A stretch of DNA of 64,000 bases from Fidelibacterota bacterium (GTDB lineage Bacteria; Pseudomonadota; Alphaproteobacteria; Rhodospirillales; Rhodospirillaceae), in contig CANJLF010000004.1 in assembly GCA_947475295.1 (NCBI GenBank), positions 107,889-171,888 on the forward strand, written 5' to 3'. Below, piece by piece: positions 1 to 9,415 of this stretch (the first letter of the stretch is position 1; every line of letters starts with the position of its first letter). The translations under genes were made by a program, and so were the position numbers. The notes beneath the pieces were generated by a model. It saw only the letters and a program-made list of their open reading frames with translations. It was not told the origin of the DNA and did no database searches.

Positions 1-2
1 AT

Positions 3-488
3 CAGGTCGTGCAACCCGGCAAGGGCGGCGCCTTCATGCAAGTCGAAATGCGCGACATCAAATTCGGCAACAAGAGCCAGGCCCGCTGGCGTACGGCCGA
101 TACGGTTGAGCGCCTAGATGTGCGCGAGCTGGATTGCCAATATCTGTTCAAGGAAGGCGACATGTTCACCTTCATGGACAGCACGACCTTCGACCAGTTC
201 AGCATCCCCGCCGAAATGCTGGGTGACCAGGCCGCCTTTCTGCAAGACAACATGGAAGTGTCCGTCAACTTCATTGAAGGCGTGCCGGTGGGTGTGAAGC
301 TGCCTTCGACCGTGGTGCTGACGGTTGTGGAAGCCGACCCGGTTGTGAAGGGTCAAACCGCCGCTTCGTCCTACAAGCCCGGCCTGCTCGAGAACGGCCT
401 GAAGGTCTTGATTCCGCCGTTTATCGAGGCGGGCACCAAGATCGTCGTCAACACCGAAGATGTGTCCTACGTCGAACGCGCGAAATAG
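3..488 (+). CDS. efp: Elongation factor P, 3' portion (5' end outside window)
   Basis: EF-P binds ribosomes stalled on polyproline and restores peptide-bond formation in the cytoplasm. The open frame runs in from the window edge with no true start; the GTG at 9 is internal. The visible 161 residues begin inside the KOW-like N-terminal domain and include the PGKG loop, whose lysine (codon 21-23) aligns with the residue that is post-translationally modified in many bacteria. The two OB domains follow, with the typical EGVPVGVKLP segment and a C-terminal TGAxIxVNTEDxxY-like end. About 26-28 residues are missing compared with the family's usual length. The IMPase gene starts 12 bp downstream, so the two are probably cotranscribed. 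A proline-rich protein, the kind of substrate that needs EF-P, lies 1 kb downstream. Confidence 0.97.
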   Translation, partial: QVVQPGKGGAFMQVEMRDIKFGNKSQARWRTADTVERLDVRELDCQYLFKEGDMFTFMDSTTFDQFSIPAEMLGDQAAFLQDNMEVSVNFIEGVPVGVKLPSTVVLTVVEADPVVKGQTAASSYKPGLLENGLKVLIPPFIEAGTKIVVNTEDVSYVERAK

Positions 489-500
489 GGATTTCACATA

Positions 501-1292
501 ATGGCGTTGCGCTCGGCCCTATGGACGGTAATGACGGGCGCAGCCCAAAAAGCGGCCCGGGCGCTTAAACGCGACTTCGGTGAAATCGAGCAGCTGCAGG
601 TTTCGCAAAAAGGCCCCAGCGACTTCGTCAGCGCCGCCGATCTTAAGGCCGAAAAAGTCCTGCGCATGGAGCTGGCCAAGGCCCGCCCCCGCTTCGGGTT
701 CCTGATGGAAGAGAGCGGTGAAGTCAGCGGTGAGGACAAGCACCACCGCTGGATCATCGACCCCATCGACGGCACGACCAATTTCCTGCACGGCATTCCC
801 CATTTCGCCATCTCCATCGGCCTGGAGATGGACGGCGAGATCATTGCCGGCCTGGTGTTCAATCCGATTACCGATGAGACCTATTATGCCGAGAAGGGCA
901 AAGGCGCCTTTCTCAACGACAAGCGCTTGCGGGTTTCGTCGCGCAGCAATCTCGCCGACAGCGTGATTGCCACCGGCATTCCCTTTAACGGCCGACCCGG
1001 GCATAAGCCGTTTTTGAAGCAGTTAGAGCGCGTCATGGGCGCGGTCGCGGGCGTGCGGCGCATGGGCACGGCCTCGCTCGATCTGGCTTACGTGGCCGCC
1101 GGACGTTACGACGGCTATTGGGAAACCGGCCTGCAGCCCTGGGACATCGCCGCAGGCATTATCCTGGTGCGTGAGGCCGGCGGCTTCATCACCGAAGCGA
1201 ACGGCGGCAAGGATATTATGAAAAGCGGCGACGTCGTGGCCGCTAACCCCAAGATCCATAAGCAACTTTTGGACATTGTCGTGGCCGCCTAG
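501..1292 (+). CDS. suhB: Inositol monophosphatase family protein (SuhB-like)
   Basis: Mg2+-dependent phosphatase of the IMPase/FIG superfamily, 263 residues, the usual length. The metal-binding signature is intact: EE at residues 70-71, the DPIDGTTNF motif at 87-95 and the C-terminal WDIAAG motif. The substrate could be inositol-1-phosphate or another sugar phosphate; SuhB homologues also act in rRNA antitermination, and the sequence does not separate these roles. It starts 12 bp after the efp stop. The order efp-IMPase is common in alphaproteobacteria, so cotranscription is likely. Confidence 0.93.
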   Translation: MALRSALWTVMTGAAQKAARALKRDFGEIEQLQVSQKGPSDFVSAADLKAEKVLRMELAKARPRFGFLMEESGEVSGEDKHHRWIIDPIDGTTNFLHGIPHFAISIGLEMDGEIIAGLVFNPITDETYYAEKGKGAFLNDKRLRVSSRSNLADSVIATGIPFNGRPGHKPFLKQLERVMGAVAGVRRMGTASLDLAYVAAGRYDGYWETGLQPWDIAAGIILVREAGGFITEANGGKDIMKSGDVVAANPKIHKQLLDIVVAA

Positions 1293-1305
1293 GCGGCGCG
1301 GCCAC
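1281..1305 (+). terminator. Possible terminator hairpin at the end of suhB
   Basis: GTGGCC and GGCCAC arms flank an inner GCC/GGC stem across the stop codon, followed by ACCCTTTG. The U tract is short, so termination is possible but weakly supported. Confidence 0.35.
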
Positions 1306-1489
1306 ACCCTTTGTAGGCCGCTTGGCAGCCCTTACCCGGCGTCATCCCCGTTGTGCGAAGCAAACCGCATGTTGTACGTTCGGGGCTTGGGAAGACGCGC
1401 AAAGCACCGAAATTTCAAAGACTTTGCTATACTTCGTGGAGCTTCGCCGATGGACGGTGAGCCGACGTAAGACCGGGGTGGAGACGAAG

Positions 1490-3064
1490 GTGAAAAATAC
1501 GACGCAGCGGCGGGTTGGGCACGTCCAGTCCGGCCAACGTTGCCAACCTTGGAAGATGTCGTCCGTCGCTATGACGGGACTGGCCACGGTCCTCGCGGCC
1601 GGGATGGCTGTCTCTGCCTTCAGCGTGGCCTTCAGCTCGGGGGCCCGGGCCGATGGCGTCCTGAGTGGCAAGCCCAAATCGGAGGTCGCCAAAGCCCTGT
1701 CCCTCCGCCCCTCGAACGACGTTTCGGTCGATTTCAGCGTGCTGAACTCTCTGTCCCGCGCGCCGCGGCTGCTGGTCCCCGAAAGCGGCAGCGCCTTTGA
1801 TGAGCCGCCCGTGATTCTGCGCCCGCCCGCAGGCGTAGCGCCGACTTTGATTCCGCCGGCGGGTCAACGAACCGCCGCCATCAAGCTGCGGCCCCCCGCC
1901 GGCATGCGTATCGCGGCAGCGCCCAAACCCGTTGAAACCAAAATCGCCGAGGCCAAGCCGGCGGAGGTCAAACCAGCGGCGCCGAAGCCCGCAGCCCCCG
2001 TCCAGACCGCCAAGGTCGAAGAGCCCGCGCCGAAAGTCATTGCGCCGCTAGCCGCCGTGGCACCGGCGCCAGCGCCGAAGGCGGCCGCACCCGTAGCGCC
2101 TGCGCCGGCTGCGCCGCCGCCCGCCGCTGCCAAGCCGGCGACCACCGCAACGACGCCGCCACCGGCAGCGCAAGCGCCCGCGCCCGTTGCGCCGCCGGCT
2201 AAGGTTGTCACCGCACCACCAGCTGCCGTGACGCCTCCGGCACCGGCAGCGAAACCCGCAGCCCCACCCGCACCTACCGTTGTCACGCCGCCGCCCGCCA
2301 AGCCCGCAGCTGCATCACCGCCGGAAGTCAGAACCGCAGTGGCAACGCCGCCCGCTGCAACCCAAACTCCCGCGACGCCCGCGGCCAAACCGCCGGCTGC
2401 CGTTGCGCCAGCACCCGCACCCTCTCAAGCGCCAGCCGCAGCGAAGGCGGTCGCGCCACCCGTGGTCGCGCCGCCGCCCGCCGCCGTTACGCCACCGCCG
2501 GCCGCCACCGCGCCGCCCGCACCGCCGAAGGCCGTTGCGGTTGCGCCGCCGCCTGCTGCCGCACCTTCTGCTCCCGCGCCGGCCACATCCCCGAGCGCCC
2601 CGCGCTCTTTGCTGACACCGCCGGAAACCAAAGTCGCGGTTCTGCCGCCGCCGGTTGAAGCCAAGCCCGAGATTAACGCCGAAGAACCGAAGCCCGCGGA
2701 GCCCAAAGCCGCCGTGCTGACGCCGGCTCCGGCCACAACGCCGACCACGGCGCCCGACACGTTCTCGATCTCTTTTGCCGTGGGTGTGCCGGATGTTCCG
2801 GCCGATGCCAATGCCGGCTTGAGAACTTTGATCGCGCGCATGAAAGCCGATCCGGCCTTGCGCGTGCAGCTGCTGGCCTTCGCGTCGGACCCTGAAAAAA
2901 GCATCAGCCGCTCGCGCCGCCTTTCCACGGAGCGCGCGGTCAATGTCAGAAAGCAATTTTTGAGCGCCGGTATTGAATCAACGCGCGTCGATGTTCGCGC
3001 ACTCGGCGAACTGTCCGGCGACGGCCCACCCGATCGGGTTGACGCCGTTATGTCGCGGCGCTGA
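1490..3064 (+). CDS. Pro/Ala-rich envelope protein with C-terminal OmpA-like domain
   Basis: I place the start at GTG 1490 because GGAG lies six bases upstream; the frame stays open back to 1322 but that part looks non-coding. The 524-residue product has a basic N-terminus and a hydrophobic signal segment ending near ARA-DG (about residue 55). A very long low-complexity Pro/Ala/Lys linker follows (about residues 130-400), then an OmpA/MotB-like fold with SxSRRLSTERAVNVRKQFLS and a DVRALGE-like strand. The linker could span the periplasm, with the C-terminus on peptidoglycan. It precedes a MotA/TolQ-type channel gene by about 100 bp, so a role in one envelope complex is likely. The exact function is unknown. 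Confidence 0.75.
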   Translation: MKNTTQRRVGHVQSGQRCQPWKMSSVAMTGLATVLAAGMAVSAFSVAFSSGARADGVLSGKPKSEVAKALSLRPSNDVSVDFSVLNSLSRAPRLLVPESGSAFDEPPVILRPPAGVAPTLIPPAGQRTAAIKLRPPAGMRIAAAPKPVETKIAEAKPAEVKPAAPKPAAPVQTAKVEEPAPKVIAPLAAVAPAPAPKAAAPVAPAPAAPPPAAAKPATTATTPPPAAQAPAPVAPPAKVVTAPPAAVTPPAPAAKPAAPPAPTVVTPPPAKPAAASPPEVRTAVATPPAATQTPATPAAKPPAAVAPAPAPSQAPAAAKAVAPPVVAPPPAAVTPPPAATAPPAPPKAVAVAPPPAAAPSAPAPATSPSAPRSLLTPPETKVAVLPPPVEAKPEINAEEPKPAEPKAAVLTPAPATTPTTAPDTFSISFAVGVPDVPADANAGLRTLIARMKADPALRVQLLAFASDPEKSISRSRRLSTERAVNVRKQFLSAGIESTRVDVRALGELSGDGPPDRVDAVMSRR

Positions 3065-3167
3065 AGACGCTCCTCAGCACGCGCCACCGCTTCGCCATAG
3101 GACTGCCACACTTCGATAAAAGTATGGTCGATAAAAGTATGGCGCAGCTGGATACGCAAAGGATTCC

Positions 3168-4382
3168 ATGACCGATACCAAAACCTATCTGACGCGGATG
3201 GTGCTGTTTCTGGCGGTGGTCGGCGTCGGCCTCGCGTTCATCGCGCAGGCTTTGGCGACGATCTTCATGGTCAATCCGCTGCTGAACGGATTCATCTTCG
3301 CCATCATCATCACCGGCATCGCCTTCAATTTCCGCCAGGTGATCATGCTTGGCCCCGAAGCCAAGTGGATCGAAGGCTTTCAGGGCGACGGCGCGGCCAA
3401 GGAAAATCCTTTGGGCGAGATGCCCACGGTCTCGGGCAGCAGCGAACTCAAGCTGCTGTCGCCCATGGCGCGCATGCTGGAGGAAAAACGTTCGCGCGGC
3501 AGCAGCGGGCGCATCACACTGAGCGCACCCGTCATGCGCACGCTTCTGGACGGCATCGGCGCGCGGCTTGAAGAAAGCCGCGATCTCGCGCGTTACCTCA
3601 CCGGCCTTTGCATTTTCTTAGGCCTGCTCGGCACCTTCTGGGGCCTCTTGGGCACGGTCGGCTCCATTGCCGACGTCATCAAAAACCTGACCGTGTCCGG
3701 CGAAGACATGGCGGTGATGTTCGCCGCGCTGAAGCAAGGCCTGGAAGCGCCGCTGGCCAGCATGAGCACGGCCTTCGCCTCGTCGCTGTTTGGCCTGGGC
3801 GGCTCGCTGGTGCTGGGTTTTTTCGATCTGCAGGCGGGACAGGCTCAAAACGCGTTTTACAACGAGCTTGAGGAATGGCTGTCGGGCCTGACGCGGCTTT
3901 CGTCCGGTACCGGGCCCGGCGACGGCGAACAGGGCGTGTCGGCTTATACCGAGGCGCTCTTGGAACAGACCGCCGAAAGCCTGCAAGAACTTCAGAACAT
4001 CATGGCGCGCGGCGAGCAGACGCGCAGTTCCGGCAATGACCATCTGGCCGAACTGAACGCCAAGCTGTCGACCTTCGCCGATCATATGAAGGCGCAGCAG
4101 CAAGTTCTGCTCCGCGTCGCCGAGACGCAGCGCGATCTGGGGCCCCTGCTCCGCAGCATGGGCGACGTGGCGGCGGCTTTGAGCACGCCGACGTCCACCG
4201 GCGGCATCGACGAGGCAACGCGGAGCCACATCCGCAGTATCGATACCGGCCTTACGCGTCTGGCCGCCGCGCTGGAAAGCGGGCGCAGTGAAAGCGTGCG
4301 CGAACTGCGTAACGAAATCAAACTGCTGGCCAAGACCGTCGCCGCAACCCGCGACGGCGCCGCCGGCGACGGCGGCGAATAG
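3168..4382 (+). CDS. MotA/TolQ/ExbB-type proton channel family protein
   Basis: 404-residue inner-membrane protein. Hydrophobic segments lie at about 10-32, 36-55, 143-168 and 195-217. The last two carry the conserved channel core (GLLGTFWGLLGTVGSI and a later MSTAFASSLFGLGGS segment) found in MotA/TolQ/ExbB subunits that use the proton gradient to drive work across the envelope. The C-terminal 150 residues are cytoplasmic and predicted helical. The next gene, 8 bp downstream, encodes an N-anchored OmpA-domain protein, the expected MotB/TolR-like partner. No flagellar genes are nearby, so a dedicated envelope machine is more likely than a flagellar stator. Confidence 0.85.
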   Translation: MTDTKTYLTRMVLFLAVVGVGLAFIAQALATIFMVNPLLNGFIFAIIITGIAFNFRQVIMLGPEAKWIEGFQGDGAAKENPLGEMPTVSGSSELKLLSPMARMLEEKRSRGSSGRITLSAPVMRTLLDGIGARLEESRDLARYLTGLCIFLGLLGTFWGLLGTVGSIADVIKNLTVSGEDMAVMFAALKQGLEAPLASMSTAFASSLFGLGGSLVLGFFDLQAGQAQNAFYNELEEWLSGLTRLSSGTGPGDGEQGVSAYTEALLEQTAESLQELQNIMARGEQTRSSGNDHLAELNAKLSTFADHMKAQQQVLLRVAETQRDLGPLLRSMGDVAAALSTPTSTGGIDEATRSHIRSIDTGLTRLAAALESGRSESVRELRNEIKLLAKTVAATRDGAAGDGGE

Positions 4383-4390
4383 CAGCACCC

Positions 4391-5593
4391 ATGGCCGCCT
4401 TTGCCCGACGCGCGCGACGCACCGTCGATATCTGGCCCGGCTGGGTCGACGCGCTGTCGACGCTGCTGATCATCATCATATTTGTGCTGCTGGTGTTCGT
4501 CATCGGCCAGTTCTATCTCGGCCAGGCGCTGTCGAACCGCGACCAATCGCTTGCCGCGCTCAACAAACAGGTGGCGCAGATCGGCGACATGCTCAACCTC
4601 GAGCGCAAGGCGCGCGCCGATCTGGAATTGACCATCGGGCGTCTGTCCAGCGACCTGCAGTCGGCCAACCAACAGCTGGAGGTTCTTGGACAGGTCCAGG
4701 CCGCCAACGCCGATCTGACCGCGCAGCTGCAGGATAGGACCACCGAGAACGCACAATTGAAGGCGCAGCTGGGCAGTGCCGCCCAACTGGCCGAGCGCGA
4801 CCGTCAAGCCATCGCCAAGCAGGTTCAGGACCTGTCCCTCTTGCAGCAGAACATCAAAGCCATGGAGGCTTTGAAGGTCAGCCTTGAAAAGCAGGTGACG
4901 GAGTTGGGCGCCAAGGTCGCCAACAGCGACAGCGAGATCGCCAAAGAGCGCGGCCTGACGGTGGAGGCGCAAGCCCAAGCCGCGCTGATGAGCCAACAGC
5001 TGCAGGATTTGCAGAGAGAACTCGAGAAGCTTTCGGCCACCCTGGATGCCTCGGACAAACTCACCGCCGAACAGAAGGCGCAGATTTCCGATCTCGGCAA
5101 ACGCATGAATCGGGCGCTGGCCGGCAAAGTGCAGGAGCTGCAGCGCTACCGTTCGGAGTTTTTCGGACGCTTGCGCGATATTCTCGGCACGCGGCCCGGC
5201 GTCACCGTGGTCGGCGACCGCTTTGTGTTCCAATCGGAAGTGCTGTTCGCTTCGGGCTCGGCGGAGTTGGGCCTCGACGGCCAGCGCCAGCTAGGCCAAT
5301 TGGCGCTGACGCTGCTCAATATCGCCAAGGATATTCCGCCGGAAGTGAATTGGATTTTGCGCATCGACGGGCATACCGATACGGTGCCCATCGCCACGGC
5401 CCAGTTCCGCTCCAACTGGGAGCTTTCATCGGCGCGGGCGATTTCAGTGGTGAAATATCTGGCCTCGCAGGGTGTGCCGGCCGAGCGTCTGGCCGCCGCC
5501 GGCTTCGGCGAATTCCAGCCCCTCGAGTCCGGCAACAGCGCTGACGTGCGTGCGCGTAACCGCCGCATCGAACTCAAACTGGATCAGCGCTGA
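4391..5593 (+). CDS. N-anchored, coiled-coil OmpA/MotB-like peptidoglycan-binding protein
   Basis: 400 residues. One transmembrane helix (about 20-45) follows a basic N-terminus, then about 200 residues of Gln/Glu/Ala-rich coiled coil, then a complete OmpA domain from about 275. The peptidoglycan-binding signature is clear: IDGHTDTVPI, NWELSSARAISVVKYL, GFGEFQPL and NRRIELKL. MotB/TolR partners of MotA/TolQ channels share this anchor-plus-OmpA plan, and the partner gene lies 8 bp upstream. The stop codon overlaps the next start (TGATG), showing translational coupling. Confidence 0.87.
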   Translation: MAAFARRARRTVDIWPGWVDALSTLLIIIIFVLLVFVIGQFYLGQALSNRDQSLAALNKQVAQIGDMLNLERKARADLELTIGRLSSDLQSANQQLEVLGQVQAANADLTAQLQDRTTENAQLKAQLGSAAQLAERDRQAIAKQVQDLSLLQQNIKAMEALKVSLEKQVTELGAKVANSDSEIAKERGLTVEAQAQAALMSQQLQDLQRELEKLSATLDASDKLTAEQKAQISDLGKRMNRALAGKVQELQRYRSEFFGRLRDILGTRPGVTVVGDRFVFQSEVLFASGSAELGLDGQRQLGQLALTLLNIAKDIPPEVNWILRIDGHTDTVPIATAQFRSNWELSSARAISVVKYLASQGVPAERLAAAGFGEFQPLESGNSADVRARNRRIELKLDQR

Positions 5594-5907
5594 TGGGCAC
5601 GGTTCTGACCTACCGCAATAACGGCGAGCGGCCCTTCTGCGAGGTGGCGCTGGACAACGGCGACCGCGTCCAGCTTCACCTCGACAAAGCGGGCGTCATG
5701 ATCGAACGTCAGGCCTTGGAAGGACGACCCGCGGAAATTCTATTCAAAGGCGATCCCGATCTCGTGACCGGCATGTGCGTGGCGTTTCTGGGCAGGACGC
5801 CGACCGACAATACCACGCCGCTCGATCTTTTGATTTCCATCGTCACGCAGATCCCCTCGGCCAAAGAGGTGCGTGAGGCTTGCCGCGCCGCGGCGAGAGC
5901 ATTTTAG
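5593..5907 (+). CDS. Small hypothetical protein coupled to the channel/OmpA genes
   Basis: 104 residues, unrecognised. The start overlaps the preceding stop in TGATG, which supports this start and ties expression to the OmpA-type gene. There is no signal peptide or membrane helix, so the product is probably cytoplasmic. The N-terminal half looks like short beta strands ([19 protein letters not shown]), the C-terminus helical. It converges with the hydroxylase gene, overlapping it by 4 bp. It could be an accessory of the channel complex; this is inference from position only. Confidence 0.65.
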   Translation: MGTVLTYRNNGERPFCEVALDNGDRVQLHLDKAGVMIERQALEGRPAEILFKGDPDLVTGMCVAFLGRTPTDNTTPLDLLISIVTQIPSAKEVREACRAAARAF

Positions 5908-6584
5908 GCGTCCGCCCAGAGTCTCAGCAGATTGTGATAGACGCCGGCGAGCTGAACCACAGCCGGGTGCTGGGGCACGTCGCGGCCCAGCTGCTGAATG
6001 GACGTGTCGAGATTGAACAGCAGCGTGCGTTGGGTATCGTCGCGCACCATGCTTTGAATCCAGAAGAATGACGCGAGCCGCGTACCGCGCGTGACCGGCT
6101 CGACGTGGTGCACGCTCGTGCCCGGATAGAGCACCATGTCCCCGGCCGGAAGCTTGATACGGCGCGGACCGAAGGTGTCTTCGATGACCAGCTCGCCGCC
6201 GTCGTAGTCCTCGGGTGCTGTGAGAAAGAGCGTGGCCGAAAGATCAGTGCGCACGCGAAATGGCGTACCCGCCACCGGCCTGATGGCGCCGTCGACGTGG
6301 CGGCCGTAGTTCTGATTGCCGGTGTAACGATTGAACAGCGGCGGCACCACTTTCAACGGCAACGCCGCCGACGTAAACAGCGGATGCTTTTCCAGTATGC
6401 CCAGGATCATCTGGCCCAGCTGCTTGCCCACCGGGTGCATATCGGGCACCTGGGTGTTGTCCTTGACCCGCTGCGAGAGGTAACCGGCGGTATTGCGGCC
6501 GTCGGCCCACTCGGCCTTGTCCAGTTCAGCGCGGACGTGCGTTACCTGCTCGGCCGTTAGAATTTTCGGGATATGAATGAGCAT
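5904..6584 (-). CDS. piuC: PKHD-type 2OG-Fe(II) hydroxylase, PiuC/YbiX family
   Basis: 226-residue Fe(II)- and 2-oxoglutarate-dependent dioxygenase of the PiuC/YbiX family. The iron ligands are visible as H96-x-D98 and H159 (or H160), and R169 in the VTRGTR segment would bind 2-oxoglutarate. The length matches the family. PiuC/YbiX genes usually lie beside catecholate-type siderophore receptors (PiuA/Fiu), and such a receptor is directly upstream on the same strand, 132 bp away. The natural substrate is not known. Expression is probably iron-regulated with the receptor, though I could not identify a clean Fur box. Confidence 0.9.
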   Translation of the reverse strand: MLIHIPKILTAEQVTHVRAELDKAEWADGRNTAGYLSQRVKDNTQVPDMHPVGKQLGQMILGILEKHPLFTSAALPLKVVPPLFNRYTGNQNYGRHVDGAIRPVAGTPFRVRTDLSATLFLTAPEDYDGGELVIEDTFGPRRIKLPAGDMVLYPGTSVHHVEPVTRGTRLASFFWIQSMVRDDTQRTLLFNLDTSIQQLGRDVPQHPAVVQLAGVYHNLLRLWADA

Positions 6585-6716
6585 GATGTGACGTCTTCAA
6601 TTTGGGTTCCCCTTCACCGCCGGTCCAAACTTAAAGAGGGGGAGAGTCCGGACGGGAGTGGCGATGAAGGGGAATTACGTCACATCTTTTGGCGATAATC
6701 CAGTCTTACCGCCACA

Positions 6717-8939
6717 CTAGTAGTTCACATTGACGGCGAACATCGCCGAGCGCCCGGCGCCCGGGACAACGTGCTGTTGATGCAACGCATCGTAATAGTA
6801 CTTGTCGGTCAGATTCTTCAGATTGACCTTGAAGGTAAGGTGGTCCGAGACGTTGTACTGGGCCATGGCGTCGAAGGTCCAATAGCCCGGCACTGAGCGG
6901 ATCGGGGCTGTATTCTGGGCGTAACGCAGGCCCACGCGCTGACCGCCGGCGCCCACCTGAATATCACGCGTAATCAGGTAGGACGTCCAGAACGAGAAGG
7001 AATGCTTCGGTGCGTAAGGCAGCGGCGCGCCCACAGCCGGAGCACCGGTTATGGCCGGCGCCTTGATCACTTTGCCGTCGAGGTAGACGTAGCCGGCGAT
7101 GATCTGCCAGGCGTCGGTTATGCGGCCGGTGACGCTGACATCGACGCCTTGCGCCCGGAAGGTGCCGCCCAGCGTGTTGAAGCCCGGGGTCGACGGGTTC
7201 GGAATGCGCGCGTTTTCCTTGTCGGTACGGAAGAGCGCCAAGTTGGCGGCGAGCCCGCCCCCCAGAAGATCCCACTTGGTGCCGAACTCAAAGCTCTTGT
7301 TCTTTTCCGGATCGAGATTGATGTTGGCGGTGGGGAACGCGCCGCGCGCGCTGGTTACGAACGTCAGCGTTTCAGCGGACGGATTGAACGAGTTGCCGAA
7401 ACTGGCATAGACCGTGCCCTCTTCCATCGGCTTGAAGATAACGCCGGCCTTATAGCTGAATTCCTTATCCGTATGGAGATAGCGCTCGGCACCCGTGAAG
7501 ACACCGGTGGCAGCGACATAGCGGGTGGCGCCGTAGTTGACGCGGAAGCCATCCCACCGTAGGCCGCCGACGACCTGGAACATGTCGTTGATCTTGATGG
7601 TATCGAGCGCATAGATCCCAATGCCGTCGCCGGTGGTGTCGGCAATCAGGTTGGGTGGGGTGCCGGTGGACGAGAAGAAGGCGTTCTTCGCAGGCGTCAG
7701 CAAGTTGGTGCCCGGCACGCCTTGGGCGAAACCCATCCACGGCGCGGAACGTTCGCGACCCGCTTCAAGACCCGTGACGATCTTATGCGTGAGCGGGCCG
7801 GTCTCGAGTATGGCGTTTAAATCAACCTGGCCCTGCAGGAAGGTTTCGGTGGCAAAACCGGCGAAGACGTTGCGATTTACGGTGACGCTGGCGACCGCTG
7901 TGCCCACCGCCGCGGCGATCTGCGGTTCGGTGATGCGATTCTCGCGGCTGTAGTGGCCGTAGCGCAGTTGGGTATGCAGTTTCAGATTGTCGCTGAAGTC
8001 ATGGTCGGCTTTGGCCGTGACGATGTCGGCGTTGGCTTTCTGATAGTCGCTATTGAAGCCGTAGAAATTGTTGCGCGGCACTTGGGCCACTTGTGTCCCA
8101 AACCACGGCAGTCCGTAGTCGGGCACGTCGTTATTGGACTGATGCACATAGTCGATCACCAGGCGCGTCGGCGTGCCGAGGCCAAGCGCAAGGCTGCCGG
8201 CCATGCCCCAGCGCTGCTGTTTGCCGCCATCGCGGCCCGCGACCTTGCCGTCGTTACCCATGGCGTTGAGGCGAACCGCCGCACCCTCGCCCAGTTCCGG
8301 CAGCAGTTCATTGATGTCGGCCGCAACGCGCTTGGTGCTGTCGGTGCCGAAGTTGACCGAACCGAAAAGGTGCGGCGAGAGGTTGGCTTCTTTCGACACG
8401 GAGTTGATCACGCCGCCGGTCGAGCCGCGGCCGAAAACCATGGAGGCCGGGCCTTGCAACACGTCGATCTGCTCGAGGTCGAAGGGGTCGCGGAAGTACA
8501 TGCCGAAGTCGCGCATGCCGTCGAGGAACATGTCGGTGCGCGAGTTGAAGCCGCGGATATTGGGGTTGTTGCCCTGCCAGTTGAATTCACTGGCGCCCAA
8601 CGTGATGCCGGGCACGTTGCGGAACGCGTCCTGCATGCTGGTGATGTTGCGCTCTTCGATGACTTCGCGGGTCACCGTGCTGATGGTCTGCGGTGTATCG
8701 CGCAACGGCTCCGTCAATTTATTGAGACCGGAATTGTCGGCCTTGAAATCGCTCGGCGCACGGCCTTCCACGGTGATCGTGGGCATCTGGCGCGACTCAG
8801 GCTTGGCAGCCGCTGTCTGATCGGCGGCAGCGACCTGCTGCTCAGCGGGCTCAGCGGCGGCGGCGAACTCAGGTGCGTTCAGCACAAGCGCGATGGCGGT
8901 GCCGGCCAGAAGTTGGGTGGAAAAGCGCGGCGAAAACAT
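6717..8939 (-). CDS. TonB-dependent siderophore receptor (Fiu/PiuA-like)
   Basis: 740-residue outer-membrane receptor. I chose ATG 8939 over 8966 because TTAGGAGA lies just upstream of 8939, inside the longer frame. The order is signal peptide (ending near AAA), a TonB-box-like TITVEG at about 55, a plug with DTPQTISTVT, NIRGF, DGMRDFG and QIDVLQGPASMVFGRGSTGG, then a beta-barrel ending in Tyr. The plug motifs are those of siderophore-type receptors. The PiuC-like hydroxylase downstream suggests a catecholate-type ligand. Upstream lie the duplicated membrane pairs and a two-component system on the same strand, which may form one regulon. Confidence 0.92.
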   Translation of the reverse strand: MFSPRFSTQLLAGTAIALVLNAPEFAAAAEPAEQQVAAADQTAAAKPESRQMPTITVEGRAPSDFKADNSGLNKLTEPLRDTPQTISTVTREVIEERNITSMQDAFRNVPGITLGASEFNWQGNNPNIRGFNSRTDMFLDGMRDFGMYFRDPFDLEQIDVLQGPASMVFGRGSTGGVINSVSKEANLSPHLFGSVNFGTDSTKRVAADINELLPELGEGAAVRLNAMGNDGKVAGRDGGKQQRWGMAGSLALGLGTPTRLVIDYVHQSNNDVPDYGLPWFGTQVAQVPRNNFYGFNSDYQKANADIVTAKADHDFSDNLKLHTQLRYGHYSRENRITEPQIAAAVGTAVASVTVNRNVFAGFATETFLQGQVDLNAILETGPLTHKIVTGLEAGRERSAPWMGFAQGVPGTNLLTPAKNAFFSSTGTPPNLIADTTGDGIGIYALDTIKINDMFQVVGGLRWDGFRVNYGATRYVAATGVFTGAERYLHTDKEFSYKAGVIFKPMEEGTVYASFGNSFNPSAETLTFVTSARGAFPTANINLDPEKNKSFEFGTKWDLLGGGLAANLALFRTDKENARIPNPSTPGFNTLGGTFRAQGVDVSVTGRITDAWQIIAGYVYLDGKVIKAPAITGAPAVGAPLPYAPKHSFSFWTSYLITRDIQVGAGGQRVGLRYAQNTAPIRSVPGYWTFDAMAQYNVSDHLTFKVNLKNLTDKYYYDALHQQHVVPGAGRSAMFAVNVNY

Positions 8940-9088
8940 AACAAACTCTCCTAACATCAGCTGCAATAACGCGCCCGCGGTGCGGACAAAGCTCTAGCGT
9001 GCGGGACTTCTGCATCCCGTTTTAGGCATTTTTAGTCGAGGCTAACCGGTTGCTTTAGCGTACCCGCACCTTCATTAGCCGGTGGGCA

Positions 9089-9415
9089 TCAGCCGGTGGG
9101 CGGCGCGAGGAACCACGAGCGTTCGGTATAGATACCGCACACGAGAATCACGAACGGCAGAACGTAAAACACCGCGGCCGGAATCTTGTTGTCAATGCGC
9201 TTCGGAACGACGACGGCGGCAATGACGCCGGCGATCGCAGCGTAGGACATCCAGCCGTACCAGTTCATGGACGGCCCGTTGGACAGATCGACCAGATCGG
9301 TCAGGGAGAACTTGCCGACCAGCGGATAGTAACGCCACAGCGGCATCTCCAGGAGGTGCGCGACGGTATAGACCAGTCCGAACACCAACGAAAAAACGCG
9401 AGGTGAAAAGCTCAT
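9089..9415 (-). CDS. Small inner-membrane protein, copy A of tandem pair (small subunit)
   Basis: 108 residues with about three hydrophobic segments (around 5-25, 52-71 and 78-96). I do not recognise a named family. It resembles the 9989-10345 product: both have FSLVF near the N-terminus, a YYPLVG/FYPLVG motif, GPxMxYYGW/WYGW, VVP and YExRW-like ends. Its start overlaps the preceding stop (TAATG), so it is translationally coupled to its larger partner. It lies about 150 bp upstream of the siderophore receptor. A role in iron or redox transfer in the inner membrane is inferred from position only. Confidence 0.7.
   Translation of the reverse strand: MSFSPRVFSLVFGLVYTVAHLLEMPLWRYYPLVGKFSLTDLVDLSNGPSMNWYGWMSYAAIAGVIAAVVVPKRIDNKIPAAVFYVLPFVILVCGIYTERSWFLAPPTG

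Noticed and set aside
1322..1489. Upstream extension of the Pro/Ala-rich OmpA-like gene
   Set aside because: The translated part has no signal or homologous look, while GTG 1490 has a good ribosome site followed by a signal peptide.
2050..2740. Repetitive proline/alanine coding region considered as a repeat array or CRISPR
   Set aside because: It is an in-frame low-complexity linker with no constant repeat-spacer structure.
7953..8954. Open frame of 333 codons on the plus strand opposite the siderophore receptor
   Set aside because: It lies wholly antisense to a receptor with complete family motifs and has no family-like sequence or ribosome site.
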